Shown: in pieces, positions 1-9,803 of the stretch | Layout of the letters: each line of letters opens with the position of its first letter | Position numbering within the stretch: the stretch's first letter is position 1 | Assembly (NCBI RefSeq): GCF_000265365.1 | Contig: NC_018011.1 | Span: 3,489,501 to 3,553,500 of the forward strand | Direction of reading: 5' to 3' | Source: Alistipes finegoldii DSM 17242 | Lineage (GTDB): Bacteria > Bacteroidota > Bacteroidia > Bacteroidales > Rikenellaceae | Length of the DNA stretch: 64,000 nt | Made by a program: the position numbers and the translations under genes | The notes under the pieces: generated by a model | Told to the model about the DNA's origin: nothing | The model's database searches: none | What the model saw: the letters and a program-made list of their open reading frames with translations, nothing else

Positions 1-2
1 GC

Positions 3-1832
3 TGGACGCGCGACCGCATGGAGAACCTCTACACCTACTATACGGGCGTGAACGTTTCGGGACAGGACAACAGCTACTCGTCGCTCGAAAACTGGAACTA
101 CATTTCGAACTACATCTCGACCAACATCGTCGGCACCCTCACCCCCAAACTGGGACGGGACCACGACCTGAACGTCGTGGCCGGATGGAACCTCGAAGAT
201 TACGACTACCGCGCGCAGAAGACCTACCGGCAGGGCAACCTCTATCCCTCGAAGCCCAGCTTCACGCTGATGGACGGCGAGTATTACTCGACCACGTCGG
301 GCGGTTACACGTGGGGGCTGGTCGGCTTCTTCGGACGTATCAACTACGCCTACGCGGGCCGCTATCTGGTCGAGCTGAGCGCACGCTACGACGGTTCGTC
401 GAAATTCCCGGCCAACTCGCAGTGGGGATTCTTCCCCTCGGCATCGGTGGGCTGGCGCCTCTCGGAGGAGCCGTGGCTCAAACCGCACGTGGAGGGATGG
501 CTCGACAACTTCAAGATCCGCGCGAGCATCGGTTCGCTCGGCAACGCCAACATCGACCCCTATCAGTACCTCGAAACGATGACGGCCACCAACAGCGCCT
601 CGATCGCCAAGTCGTCGGTCATCATCAACGGTCAGAACGTGCCTTACACGTCGGTTCCCGACCTGATTCCCGACGACATCACGTGGGAGAAGGTGACCAC
701 CTACAACATCGGTCTGGACCTCGACCTGTTCAACAACCGGCTCTCGTTCACGGGCGACTACTACCGCCGCAACACCACCGACCTCTACACCGTCGGTCCC
801 AACCTCCCGCAGGTGCTGGGCAGCGCGGCGCCCTACGGCAACTACGCCAGCCTGAAGACCAAGGGCTGGGAGGTCAGCCTCGGCTGGCGCGATTCGTTCA
901 AGCTGGGCGGCAAGCCCTTCAACTACAGCCTCCGGGCCATGCTCTGGGACAGCCGCAGCTGGATTACGGACTACTACAACGAGACCGGCGACCTGACCAC
1001 CTACTACAAGGGCATGGAGATCGGCGAGATCTGGGGCTTCCGCACCGCGGGCATCTACGCCAGCAACGCCGAGGCGCTCAACGGCCCGGCCTACAACTTC
1101 TTCAAGAACGGCGAGATGTTCCGCGCCTACGCCGGCGACCTGCGGTTCGTCGACGTGGACGGCGACGGCATCATGACCAAAGGCAACCGCACGCTGTCGA
1201 ACCACGGCGACATGGAGATCATCGGCAACCAGTCGCCCCGCTACCAGTACAGCATCAACATGTCGCTGAACTGGAACGGCATCGGCCTTTCGATGCTCTG
1301 GCAGGGCGTGGGCAAGCGCGACTGGTATCCGTGGACCGAATCGGGCTTCTTCTGGGGCAAGTGGAACCGCGCCTACAACTCGCTGATGAAGACGCAGACG
1401 GGCGACAGGGTAGTGAAGATCGACAAGAGCACCGACAACTGGCGCGTGACGAACATGGACAAGAATCCCTACTGGACGCGCATGGTGTCGCTCGCCGCCA
1501 ACCGCAACGACGGTCCGCTGACGTGGGAGAACGACCACTACCTGCAGGACGCCTCGTACATCCGTCTGAAAAACATCACGGTCGATTACACCTTCCCCAA
1601 GCACATATGCAAGAAACTGCGCATCGAGGGGCTGAAGATCTACGTGTCGGGCGAAAACCTCTTCACGCACTCGCCGATGTTCAAGTATACGGACATGTTC
1701 GACCCCGAAGTAATCACCAGCGGCGACTCCGACTTCGCAAGCACCCAGAAATCGGGACTCGGCGGCACGGGTAACGGCTACTCCTATCCGATGCTCAAGA
1801 CCGTGACGCTGGGCGTAAACGTAACATTTTAA
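3..1832 (+). CDS. SusC/RagA-type TonB-dependent receptor, 5'-truncated by window edge
   Basis: This is the C-terminal 609 residues or so of an outer-membrane SusC-family TonB-dependent transporter. The frame is open from base 3, so the signal peptide, carboxypeptidase-like domain and plug lie outside the window. What remains is the barrel: many alternating aromatic strands, the family-typical stretch around GYFPSASVGWR-like residues (here WGFFPSASVGWR), and a terminal strand ending in VTF. A SusD gene follows 12 bases downstream, the usual SusC-SusD pairing in which SusD forms a lid over the barrel. The substrate cannot be read from the sequence. Downstream linkage to a phosphoesterase suggests a phosphorylated ligand, which is inference. 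Confidence 0.93.
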   Translation, partial: WTRDRMENLYTYYTGVNVSGQDNSYSSLENWNYISNYISTNIVGTLTPKLGRDHDLNVVAGWNLEDYDYRAQKTYRQGNLYPSKPSFTLMDGEYYSTTSGGYTWGLVGFFGRINYAYAGRYLVELSARYDGSSKFPANSQWGFFPSASVGWRLSEEPWLKPHVEGWLDNFKIRASIGSLGNANIDPYQYLETMTATNSASIAKSSVIINGQNVPYTSVPDLIPDDITWEKVTTYNIGLDLDLFNNRLSFTGDYYRRNTTDLYTVGPNLPQVLGSAAPYGNYASLKTKGWEVSLGWRDSFKLGGKPFNYSLRAMLWDSRSWITDYYNETGDLTTYYKGMEIGEIWGFRTAGIYASNAEALNGPAYNFFKNGEMFRAYAGDLRFVDVDGDGIMTKGNRTLSNHGDMEIIGNQSPRYQYSINMSLNWNGIGLSMLWQGVGKRDWYPWTESGFFWGKWNRAYNSLMKTQTGDRVVKIDKSTDNWRVTNMDKNPYWTRMVSLAANRNDGPLTWENDHYLQDASYIRLKNITVDYTFPKHICKKLRIEGLKIYVSGENLFTHSPMFKYTDMFDPEVITSGDSDFASTQKSGLGGTGNGYSYPMLKTVTLGVNVTF

Positions 1833-1844
1833 CCGACTGCAACC

Positions 1845-3680
1845 ATGAAAAAAATCCTATTATACACGCTGATGACCGTGGCGGCCGCAGGAATGACCGC
1901 CTGCGAGGACTTCCTGACGCGCGACACCTACGACCAGATCGGCAGCGACGAATTCTGGAAATCGGAGACCGATCTGGAGCTATACGCCAACGGATTCATC
2001 CAGAAGATGATCCCCGGCGACGGAACCATCACGCGCGGCGACATCGACGCCGACTACTGCGCCGTGGACATCGCCACCGACCTGCTGCGTCCCGACGGCA
2101 ACGTCTCGCCCGACAATCAGGGCGGCTGGACCGAAAGCAGCTGGACCAACCTGCGCCGCGTAAACTACATGCTCGACAACATGCACCGCTGCCGGGGCCG
2201 CGTAAGCGACGAGGTCTACAACCATTACGAAGGCGTGGCCCGCTTCTGGCGCGCATGGTTCTACTACGACAAGGTGCGGACCTTCGGCGCCGTGCCTTGG
2301 TACGACTTCACGATCTCGGCCAGCGACAAGGAGGCTCTGACCAAACCCCGCGACAGCCGCGAATACGTCATGGACAAAGTGCTCGAAGACCTCACCTTCG
2401 CCAGCACCTACTGCCTTGCCGACGCCAAGTACACGAAAGGCTCGGCCCTGATCAACAAGTGGGTGGCGCTGGCCTTCAAGTCGCGCGTATGTCTCTACGA
2501 AGGCACCTTCCGCAAGTACCATTCGCGCGAGCCGTCGTCCGACAAGCCGTGGCAGAACGACGTCTACAACGCCGATAACAAGTTCCTGCGCGAAGCCGCC
2601 GCGGCAGCCAAGGAGATCATGGACAAAGGTCCCTTCTCGCTCGTGACGGGCGACGTGAAGACCGCCTACCGCTCGCTGTTCACCAGCGCCGGGCTGCTGA
2701 CCCAAGAGGTGATCTTCGGCCGCGAATACAGCAAGGAGCTTTCGGCCTTCCACGAAACCAGCTGGTATTACTATTCGCCGACCTACGGAACCAAGATCGC
2801 CATGACCAAGAAGTTCATGAACACCTACCTCACGACCAAGGGCACGCCCTTCACCGACATCGACGGCTACAAGACCGTCGACTTCATCCACGAATTCGAC
2901 GGCCGCGACGCCCGCATGGCGCAGACGGTCATCAGCCCCTCGTACCAGATGAAGATCAGCGGCCGCACGGTGCCCTATTCGCCCAACTGGAAGGTGACCC
3001 GCACGGGCTACCATCCGATCAAGTGGTCGATCGACGACGATGCCGACAACGTGCTTTCGAAGGCGGCCAGCTGGAACTCGCTGCCGATCATCCGTTACGC
3101 CGAGGTGCTGCTCAACTATGCCGAAGCCAAGGCCGAGCTGGGCGAAATGGACGCCGCCGTCTGGGATCAGACCATCGCGCCGCTGCGCAGCCGCGCCGGC
3201 GTGACGTCGGTCATCCCCGCCAAGGCCGATCCCTACATGGAGGCTTATTTCCTCAATACGGTGACCGACAAATGGATTCTCGAAGTGCGCCGCGAACGAG
3301 GCATCGAACTTTGTCTCGAAATGGGTCTCCGCTGGGACGACGACATGCGCTGGCACATGGGCGACCTGCTGACGAGCGACAACAACCCGTGGACGGGCAT
3401 CTACATCGGCAGCACGAGCTATACCTACGACTACACGGGTCTCAGCACCGACGACAACGGCGATCCCGTGCCCGACTTCTACATCCGTCCGGGCGAGGAC
3501 ACCAAACATTCGATCGCCATTTCGAATACGGGCGCCAACCAGACCTTCTCGCTCAACGGCGAGGGCAACATCGTCTGGGAATACCGGCGCGTATGGAGCG
3601 AAAAGAAGTACCTGCGTCCGATTCCGCTGACGGCGATCACGCGCAACCCCAATCTCGAACAGAACGCGCTCTGGAAGTAA
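1845..3680 (+). CDS. RagB/SusD family nutrient-binding lipoprotein
   Basis: A 611-residue outer-membrane surface lipoprotein that works with the SusC encoded just upstream. The N-terminus is a lipoprotein signal with lipobox GMTAC, followed by EDFLTRDTYD, typical of SusD (C-x-D-(F/Y)-L). The TPR-rich SusD fold is indicated by the segments WRAWFYYDKVRTFGAVP and the C-terminal LPIIRYAEVLLNYAEAKAELG, a hallmark of the family. The length is near the upper end for SusD. It is translated right after SusC (12-base gap) and 23 bases before the phosphoesterase gene, so the three are probably one operon. Ligand unknown. Confidence 0.95.
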   Translation: MKKILLYTLMTVAAAGMTACEDFLTRDTYDQIGSDEFWKSETDLELYANGFIQKMIPGDGTITRGDIDADYCAVDIATDLLRPDGNVSPDNQGGWTESSWTNLRRVNYMLDNMHRCRGRVSDEVYNHYEGVARFWRAWFYYDKVRTFGAVPWYDFTISASDKEALTKPRDSREYVMDKVLEDLTFASTYCLADAKYTKGSALINKWVALAFKSRVCLYEGTFRKYHSREPSSDKPWQNDVYNADNKFLREAAAAAKEIMDKGPFSLVTGDVKTAYRSLFTSAGLLTQEVIFGREYSKELSAFHETSWYYYSPTYGTKIAMTKKFMNTYLTTKGTPFTDIDGYKTVDFIHEFDGRDARMAQTVISPSYQMKISGRTVPYSPNWKVTRTGYHPIKWSIDDDADNVLSKAASWNSLPIIRYAEVLLNYAEAKAELGEMDAAVWDQTIAPLRSRAGVTSVIPAKADPYMEAYFLNTVTDKWILEVRRERGIELCLEMGLRWDDDMRWHMGDLLTSDNNPWTGIYIGSTSYTYDYTGLSTDDNGDPVPDFYIRPGEDTKHSIAISNTGANQTFSLNGEGNIVWEYRRVWSEKKYLRPIPLTAITRNPNLEQNALWK

Positions 3681-3703
3681 GAGGACAATAAAAACGACAA
3701 GAT

Positions 3704-5305
3704 ATGAAGACAAGAATCATGTTATTCTGCTGCATGGCGGCCGCGCTTCTGCTGGCGTGCAGCAACGACAAATCGGACGGCGAGGGCCGCGAACCCGGCG
3801 TCGAGACCGAGCTTAACGGCACGCAGCTCGGCGAGGGCACGACCCTCTACGGACTGGTGACCGACACGTCGGGCAACCCCGTGCAGGGCGTGGTGGTGTC
3901 GGACGGCTACAACTGCGTGGAGACCGACGCCAACGGCGTCTATCAGATGATCCGCTACAAGAAGGCGCGCTTCGTCTGGTACAGCACGCCGGCAGGGTAC
4001 GAAATCAACACCTCGGCGGACAACTATCCGCTGTACTATGCCGAAATCGTCCACAAGAACATCGCCGACCGCCACGACTTCGTGCTCAAGCCGCTGGCCG
4101 CTCCCGAAACCGACTTCACGCTGCTCTGCATCGCCGACCCGCAGTGCGCCAGCACGGCCGACATCAGCCGTTACGTCAACGAGACCATTCCCGACATCGA
4201 GGCGACGGTCGAAACGTTCAAGGCCAAAGGGCGCGCCGTGTACGGCATCACGCTCGGCGACATCGTCTTCGACACACCCGACTTGTGGAGCAACATGAAG
4301 GAGGCGATGGCCAACCGCAACCTGACGATCTTCCAGACCATCGGCAACCACGACCACCTGAAGACCGAGACTTCGGACGACAAGGCCGCCGCCAACTTCG
4401 AATCGCAGTTCGGACCGCGCAACTACTCGTTCAACCGCGGCAACGCCCACATCGTCTCGATGGACAACGTCTTCTACGTCGGCGGCAGCACCCCGTCGAG
4501 CAACTACAAGGGCGGCATCACCGACCAGCAGCTCGAATGGCTCCGTCAGGACCTGTCGCACGTGGCGAAGGACAAGCTGGTGATCTTCTGCGCCCACATG
4601 CCCTTCCGCGGCGGCACGAGCGAAACGGACGAAAGCCACATGAATCACGCCGGGGTGCTCGACCTGCTCTCGGAGTTCGCCGAAGCGCACATCATGATCG
4701 GGCACACGCACTACCAGCAGAAGTACATCCACACCCGCAACGGCAAGAAGATCTTCGAACACATCCACGGAGCGGCCTGCGGCGCGTGGTGGACCTCGAC
4801 CCTCTGCGCCGACGGCACGCCGAACGGATACGGCGTGTATGAGATTTCGGGCAGCACCGTTCCCAACCAGTATTACAAAGCGACCAACAAGGCCGCCGAC
4901 CACCAGATCCGCGCCTACTCGGCCAAGCAGGTGTTCGGCACCTCCGGCAGCACGACGTTCGGCTTCGCCGCCAACGCCTCGGCCATGAACGACGCGAAGT
5001 GCATCGTGGCCAACGTCTGGAATTCGGACACGGGCGGCGACTGGAAAGTGTCGCTCTGGCAGAACGGCGCGAAGGTGGGGGATATGACCCGCATTTCGAC
5101 CTGCGACTACTGGGCCTACGCCTACCACGTGCTCTACTTCAGCAAGAGCGTGGGCAGCACGTGGGGCAAGAAGCTCGACCACTTCTATTACGGCAGGCTG
5201 ACCTCCGGGACGCCCGAAACGGCCGATTTCGAGATCGTCGTCGAGGACGGCATGGGCAACACCTACCGCACGTCGAAACTTCAGACCGACTTCATCGGAT
5301 TCTGA
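3704..5305 (+). CDS. Calcineurin-like phosphoesterase lipoprotein with N- and C-terminal accessory domains
   Basis: A 533-residue exported metallophosphoesterase. A lipoprotein signal (LLLACSND) is followed by a carboxypeptidase-regulatory-like beta-sandwich (about 45-125: YGLVTDTSGNPVQGVVVSDG). The calcineurin-type catalytic domain spans about 135-385, with metal-binding motifs IADPQ, TLGDIVFD, TIGNHDH, CAHMPF and IGHTHYQQ. A C-terminal beta domain of the type found in Bacteroidota phosphoesterases completes it. All expected metal ligands (D, D, N, H, H, H) appear present. It likely cleaves a phosphodiester or phosphomonoester at the cell surface for uptake by the adjacent SusC/D pair. The exact substrate is not readable; a fold-level assignment is safe. 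Confidence 0.92.
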   Translation: MKTRIMLFCCMAAALLLACSNDKSDGEGREPGVETELNGTQLGEGTTLYGLVTDTSGNPVQGVVVSDGYNCVETDANGVYQMIRYKKARFVWYSTPAGYEINTSADNYPLYYAEIVHKNIADRHDFVLKPLAAPETDFTLLCIADPQCASTADISRYVNETIPDIEATVETFKAKGRAVYGITLGDIVFDTPDLWSNMKEAMANRNLTIFQTIGNHDHLKTETSDDKAAANFESQFGPRNYSFNRGNAHIVSMDNVFYVGGSTPSSNYKGGITDQQLEWLRQDLSHVAKDKLVIFCAHMPFRGGTSETDESHMNHAGVLDLLSEFAEAHIMIGHTHYQQKYIHTRNGKKIFEHIHGAACGAWWTSTLCADGTPNGYGVYEISGSTVPNQYYKATNKAADHQIRAYSAKQVFGTSGSTTFGFAANASAMNDAKCIVANVWNSDTGGDWKVSLWQNGAKVGDMTRISTCDYWAYAYHVLYFSKSVGSTWGKKLDHFYYGRLTSGTPETADFEIVVEDGMGNTYRTSKLQTDFIGF

Positions 5306-5324
5306 TTCCGGCCTGCAAAAAGCG

Positions 5325-5352
5325 ATGCCGCGCTCCTTTCGGGGCGCGGCAT
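5325..5352. terminator. Bidirectional intrinsic terminator between convergent genes
   Basis: Nine-base arms ATGCCGCGC (5325-5333) and GCGCGGCAT (5344-5352) are perfectly complementary. T-rich sequence follows on + (TTTCTTT) and a T5 run follows on - (complement of AAAAA at 5317-5321). It lies between the phosphoesterase (+) and GDPD (-) stop codons. Confidence 0.8.
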
Positions 5353-5372
5353 TTCTTTCATGCGGAAATCCG

Positions 5373-6245
5373 TCAGCGGAGTCCCAGCTTGTCCATCATC
5401 CTGAGGGGATAGTTCGTGATGCCGTAGACATCGCTGCGGATGCCCTGATACCACTGCATCTGCTCGTCGGTGTCGATCTGCCACAGGCTCAGCCGCACCT
5501 TGTTTTCGGGAAAGCTCTTGGCCCGCTTGGTGTCCAGCCCGAAATCGGCGAGCTTCATGTTGGCCCACGGAATGTCTCTGGCGATGAAGTCGCCCGGTTC
5601 GTAGGCCGCCGCTCCGTACGACACGGACCACGCCGAGCGGACCGCGGGAATCACCTTGTCGCGTATGGCAAGACGGCCGACGATGAATCCCACGAAATTC
5701 TTGGCCCTCTTCTCGTGGACGATTTGCGCGGCGGCGATGCCGGTCCGGCTCGCTTCCGCATTGCCGCCCGCCTCGTCGCCGAGCGTCTTGACGTCGATCC
5801 ACAACTGCGTGCAGCCGCCTTCGAGCACCACGTCGATGAACTCCTCCAGCAGCGGCAGTTTCTCGCCGTTGGCCAGCGTGCCCTTGGCACACAGCTCGGC
5901 ATAGGTGGCGTCCTTGAAGCAGGTGTTGCCGAGGTAATAATCGTCGTGGTAGACGACCACTTTGCCGTCTTTGGTCAGGTGGATGTCGCACTCCGAGGCG
6001 AAGAGCTTCATCTCGACGGCCTTTTTCAGCCCGGCGACGGAGTTCTGCGGAAATCCGGTCTCGGCATAACAGCCGCGGTGCGCCACGACCTTGTTATCGA
6101 CGGGTTCGGGTTCGGGATAGACCGCCGGTTCGCCCGTCTGCTCCCACCACCAGTCGGGCAGCGGTTCGTAATCGTCGTCGGAGCATGCCGCCAGCCATAC
6201 GCAGGCCGCACAGCACACCATCAGCAGATATTTCAGCTTTTTCAT
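5373..6245 (-). CDS. Glycerophosphodiester phosphodiesterase (GDPD) family lipoprotein
   Basis: A 290-residue lipoprotein (lipobox LAAC) with a GDPD TIM barrel. Catalytic landmarks are VAHRG near the N-terminus, the metal/acid motif SECDIHLTKDG, and YHDD carrying the second catalytic histidine. The family hydrolyses glycerophosphodiesters to glycerol-3-phosphate and an alcohol; lipid anchoring places it in the periplasm or outer membrane. It is the last gene of the minus-strand cluster with the STN-type SusC, SusD and BACON/FISUMP lipoprotein. A second GDPD lies at 16570-17568. The strict glycerol specificity of the family is not certain for this member. Confidence 0.9.
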   Translation of the reverse strand: MKKLKYLLMVCCAACVWLAACSDDDYEPLPDWWWEQTGEPAVYPEPEPVDNKVVAHRGCYAETGFPQNSVAGLKKAVEMKLFASECDIHLTKDGKVVVYHDDYYLGNTCFKDATYAELCAKGTLANGEKLPLLEEFIDVVLEGGCTQLWIDVKTLGDEAGGNAEASRTGIAAAQIVHEKRAKNFVGFIVGRLAIRDKVIPAVRSAWSVSYGAAAYEPGDFIARDIPWANMKLADFGLDTKRAKSFPENKVRLSLWQIDTDEQMQWYQGIRSDVYGITNYPLRMMDKLGLR

Positions 6246-6262
6246 CGTTCTTGTCGTTTTTG

Positions 6263-6299
6263 GACCGGGGAGCGCCCTTCGGCGGGCCGCACCCCGGTC
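6263..6299 (-). other. Intercistronic GC hairpin
   Basis: Arms GACCGGGG (6263-6270) and CCCCGGTC (6292-6299) enclose a GC-rich inner stem between the BACON/FISUMP gene and the GDPD gene. No T-run follows on the minus strand, so this looks more like an mRNA-stabilising or partial-attenuation hairpin than a full terminator. Confidence 0.5.
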
Positions 6300-6305
6300 G
6301 GTTGA

Positions 6306-8291
6306 TTACTTCTTGACTTTGTAGTTTTTCACGCAGCGGATGCCCACAGCCGGGTTGCCGGCGTCGAGGTTGTCGTTGAACCAGTAGTTGCTCGTCGCCT
6401 TGACGTTGTTCAGACGCCACGTCTTCTTGGCCGAGGAGCCAATCAGCGGCACCCACGAATGGGCCGTGTCGCCGTACTGCCCGTAGCCGTTCTTGTTGAG
6501 CCGCCATCCGGTCGGATAGAGGTTGAAGTCGAAGGCGTCGGCGCCCGCGGCACGGGCGGGAGTGCTCGTCCAGCCCTCCTGCGTGCGGAGCCACGGAGCC
6601 ACGTTGTTGGCGTTGGTGGCGACGAGTTTGGCGATGGTCAGCATCTCCTCCCGGACGGGATAGGTCCCATCGCCGCGCGAAGCTTCGAGCGCAGCATAGG
6701 CCAGGTCGTACCAGTCGCGGAAGTTGGCGATATGCCAGCCGTAGGGGCAGATGCCCTGAATCTGGGCCGAGAGCGCCGGATTTTCGGCGAAGAACCGCTC
6801 GTCGTCGGTCACGGCTTTCATCTCCGCGGACTTGAAGACGCGCGCCGTGATCTGCGTGCCGACGGCATCGACGAATGTCGAACCGACATTGTAGGCCGAA
6901 GGCCATTCGATCGAGGTGATGCCGCGGCCCAATCCGCCGGCGGGCGTGCCCAGCAGGATTTCATCGAGCGTATAGAGACGTCCGTGACGGTCCGTGACGG
7001 CCTGATCGCCCTTGACCGATCCGCCGCTCTCCTCTTCGTCGTAGGCGGGATTGCGCTCGATGTAGGGGTCTTGGGGATCGTAGCCGCCCGACGTCGCCGA
7101 GCCGGAATAGGCCGGCACCAGACGCGACCCCAGTTTCATCGCGCCGATCTCCGGACCGCCGTTCCAGTTCAGGTTGCGGGTCATCCATATCTTCACGCCG
7201 CCGTCCTTGGTCCGGAACGCCTTCGACGGGCAGGCGGCCGCCGCGTCGTCGGGCATGCAGTTGGCGATCGCTATGCGCGACAGGGTGTAGGTCATCGCAT
7301 TGAGGTCGATGGTCAGCGTACGCATGCCGTCGATGTCGATCGCAGGCCCCGCGGGAACCGCATCCGCCGCCGAATTGAGCGTGACGATCCGCCCGTCGGC
7401 CGCAAGCGCGTAAGCGGGGTAGTAATCGGCGCGCAGCACGGTGTTGACGCGGATTTCGGGTGCATTTCCGGCAGTGAAATAGGCGTCGAAACGGTAGACG
7501 CCCGTCTCGGACTTGGTCATGCGCCGGGCGAGTTCGAACCGGTCGTAATCGAACAGCGACGCACCCCAGACATAGCAGTAGAGGTCTTTGGCCAGCTGCG
7601 TGACAGGAATCTTCGCCGTGGCGGCGCTCGTCTCCCCGCTGCCGACCGTGATATAGACGTTGGCCGTGCGCGGCTGCTCCTCGTCGTCCCACGGCGCGGC
7701 CGTGAAGCGGATCACGTTGCCGCCCAAATCCTCCCACGAAATCCAGTCGGCGTCCTCGTCTCTGGAGACCGCATAGACGTCGCCCATGTTGGTCGTGAAG
7801 CTGACATCGACCGGGACGATCTCGTCGGCGTTGAACTCGATCTGCTTCGGGTCCACCGTGACTTCGGCGTCGGGGTAGACGCCCGTCTGCACGACCCGGA
7901 GCGTCTCCTGCGTGCCGTCGGCCGCCGTCAGGGTAACGGTTGCCGTGCGCTTGTAGGCCGTATTTTCGGTCGCGGTGATCCGGAATCCGCGGTGCGTGAC
8001 GCCGTCGGCGTCGGTGACGCTGCACTCCGTCAGCGTGCACCACGTTTCGGTTTTGTCCGTCTCGGCGCTCCATGCCATCGACCTGCGTGCCTTGGGGTTG
8101 AGCGTGACGATGACGTTCTGTCCCTGATCCTCCTCGGCGTTCCGCCCGGCGTTGTCGAGGGTCACGACTTCGGGCGAGAAGGCGATGCGTGTGGCCTGCA
8201 CGTTGTTGTCCATGTCGTCGGTGTCCGCCAGCGGATTGCAGGCGCATGCGAGGGCCGCGGCGACGAGCGCAATATAACAGTTGATTTTCAT
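6306..8291 (-). CDS. Surface lipoprotein with BACON repeats, SusE/F-like segment and C-terminal FISUMP domain
   Basis: A 661-residue lipoprotein (signal ending in ACAC). After the signal come two BACON-like beta-sandwich domains (about 35-135 and 140-230; note RTATVTLTAADGTQETLRVVQ and RTANVYITVGSG). A region like SusE/SusF starch-binding-type domains follows (about 235-340, GVYRFDAYFTAGNAPEIRVN). The C-terminal part matches the FISUMP (Fibrobacter succinogenes major paralogous) domain, with KIWMTRNLNW, CPYGWHIANFRDW and a closing VGIRCVKN. It sits downstream of SusD, the position of accessory ligand-binding lipoproteins in Sus-like operons. A glycan or conjugate-binding role at the surface is inferred. 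Confidence 0.85.
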   Translation of the reverse strand: MKINCYIALVAAALACACNPLADTDDMDNNVQATRIAFSPEVVTLDNAGRNAEEDQGQNVIVTLNPKARRSMAWSAETDKTETWCTLTECSVTDADGVTHRGFRITATENTAYKRTATVTLTAADGTQETLRVVQTGVYPDAEVTVDPKQIEFNADEIVPVDVSFTTNMGDVYAVSRDEDADWISWEDLGGNVIRFTAAPWDDEEQPRTANVYITVGSGETSAATAKIPVTQLAKDLYCYVWGASLFDYDRFELARRMTKSETGVYRFDAYFTAGNAPEIRVNTVLRADYYPAYALAADGRIVTLNSAADAVPAGPAIDIDGMRTLTIDLNAMTYTLSRIAIANCMPDDAAAACPSKAFRTKDGGVKIWMTRNLNWNGGPEIGAMKLGSRLVPAYSGSATSGGYDPQDPYIERNPAYDEEESGGSVKGDQAVTDRHGRLYTLDEILLGTPAGGLGRGITSIEWPSAYNVGSTFVDAVGTQITARVFKSAEMKAVTDDERFFAENPALSAQIQGICPYGWHIANFRDWYDLAYAALEASRGDGTYPVREEMLTIAKLVATNANNVAPWLRTQEGWTSTPARAAGADAFDFNLYPTGWRLNKNGYGQYGDTAHSWVPLIGSSAKKTWRLNNVKATSNYWFNDNLDAGNPAVGIRCVKNYKVKK

Positions 8292-8316
8292 TGTCGTTCG
8301 TTTTTCGGGTTATGTA

Positions 8317-9783
8317 TCAATACCAGCCCTCCGTCTGTTTGAGCTTGGAATTCTTGATGATGGACTCCTGCGTGATGGGCCACAGGAGAATGTTGGCGTT
8401 GCTTTCGCGCTTGTCGGCGACATCCTTGTTGTACTCCCAGACCGCGTCCAGACGGATCAGCGTCCACCACGTGCGCCCTTCGCCGACCAGCTCTTTGAGA
8501 CTCTCCTCGACGATGGCCCGTTTTACGGCCGCCTCGCTCTGATCGGTGTAGTGGGCGGCGTTGCCGTAGGCGCGCTTGATGATTTCGCCCAGCGCCGTCA
8601 GCGCCCCGCCGTAGTCCTTCCGGTAGTATTTGATTTCGGCATCCATCAGGAAGGCCTCGGCATAGCGGTAGAGGATGAAGTCGGAGTCGAAAATGCGCGC
8701 GCCGCTTATCATCTGCCCGACGCCCTTTTCGGTCCACTCGATCGACTTGATCGTCGTGCCGTAATCGGCCCTGTTGTAGGTCAGCTTCGTGCGCGTATCG
8801 CCCTCGACCGAGGTCAGCAGCGCCTTGTAGCGGTCGGTGTACCACCACCACTGGTTGCCGCCGGTGATGGGCACAGGGTTGTTCTGGTAGGCCGCTTCAA
8901 CGTAGTTGCTGTTCCAGCCGAGGTAATACCCCGGTCCGTTGACGGCTTCGCCGTTGGCCTGATGGACGGCGAAGATCACCTCCTTGTTGAGCTTGTTGGC
9001 CGAGGAGAAGACCTGAGCGTAGTCGCTTTCCAGACGCGACGCCGAGAGGTTCAGCGCCTCGATGGCCTTCTCGGCCATGGTGAGGTACGACGAACCGCCT
9101 CCGGCGACGCGGTACATCCACAGCGCGTAGTCAGCCTTGAGCATCTGCACCGCGGCGGGCGTGGCTACGGCCTTGTCCGAATTGTCGGTCACGTACCGCT
9201 CGGCTTCGGTCAGGTCGCTTTCGATCCGGGCGAAAATCTCTGCTTTCGGCGCGCGGGGCAGGTAGAGGTCGCCGCCCGTGGATTCGTACCCCGTAAGGGC
9301 CAGCGGAGCGTCGCCCCAGATGCGTGCGATCCAGAAATAGCACCATGCGCGGGAGAAATAGGCGTTGCCCAGACTGAAATTGCGGACCGATTCCGAAATT
9401 CCCATCTCCGGCACGTGCTTGAGAATCAGGTTGGCCTGATTGACGGTCTTATACATGACGCTCCAGTCGGCATAGGCGTTGCTCGAAGACATGGTGCTGG
9501 TGCGCACCTGCGTCTGGTCCACGCCCGACAGCGTTTTGTTCGTGCCCGCGCCCCAGAGACCGTTGCGAAATTCACCCCAGCAGAGGTAGATGTCGTGTAC
9601 GCTCTTGAGCGCGTCGCGCATGTAGAGGTAGATGCCGTAGGTCGCCGTCTCGGCGTCGCTTTCGTCGATCCACATGTTGCTGGCCGAGAGCTTGTTGTCC
9701 TGCATGATATCGAGGTCGCCGTGGCAGCCGCTCATCGTGCACGCCGCAGCCAGCAGGGCAGTCAGTATCTTTTTGCATTTCAT
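8317..9783 (-). CDS. RagB/SusD family nutrient-binding lipoprotein
   Basis: A 488-residue SusD homologue. Lipoprotein signal with lipobox MSGC, followed by HGDLDIMQDN. Characteristic segments are YFSRAWCYFWIARIWGDAP (SusD TPR region) and the C-terminal FILYRYAEAFLMDAEIKYY. It starts 20 bases after the STN-type SusC stop and is followed by the BACON/FISUMP gene 25 bases on, so it belongs to the same transcript. It should form the lid of the 1180-residue SusC; the ligand is unknown. Confidence 0.95.
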   Translation of the reverse strand: MKCKKILTALLAAACTMSGCHGDLDIMQDNKLSASNMWIDESDAETATYGIYLYMRDALKSVHDIYLCWGEFRNGLWGAGTNKTLSGVDQTQVRTSTMSSSNAYADWSVMYKTVNQANLILKHVPEMGISESVRNFSLGNAYFSRAWCYFWIARIWGDAPLALTGYESTGGDLYLPRAPKAEIFARIESDLTEAERYVTDNSDKAVATPAAVQMLKADYALWMYRVAGGGSSYLTMAEKAIEALNLSASRLESDYAQVFSSANKLNKEVIFAVHQANGEAVNGPGYYLGWNSNYVEAAYQNNPVPITGGNQWWWYTDRYKALLTSVEGDTRTKLTYNRADYGTTIKSIEWTEKGVGQMISGARIFDSDFILYRYAEAFLMDAEIKYYRKDYGGALTALGEIIKRAYGNAAHYTDQSEAAVKRAIVEESLKELVGEGRTWWTLIRLDAVWEYNKDVADKRESNANILLWPITQESIIKNSKLKQTEGWY

Positions 9784-9803
9784 GGTTTGGTAGTTTTAAG
9801 GGG

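Noticed and set aside
1980..3713. Long open frame on the minus strand opposite the SusD gene
   Set aside because: GC-rich codons on + create long stop-free antisense frames; the product is Val/Ala/Arg-rich without signals and overlaps a secure gene. The same holds for 3722-5182 (-), 6459-8342 (+), 8281-9807 (+), 9927-13202 (+), 15383-16615 (-), 16588-18942 (-), 19010-20902 (+), 22681-24840 (+), 24716-26290 (+), 30982-32859 (-) and 36717-37883 (+).
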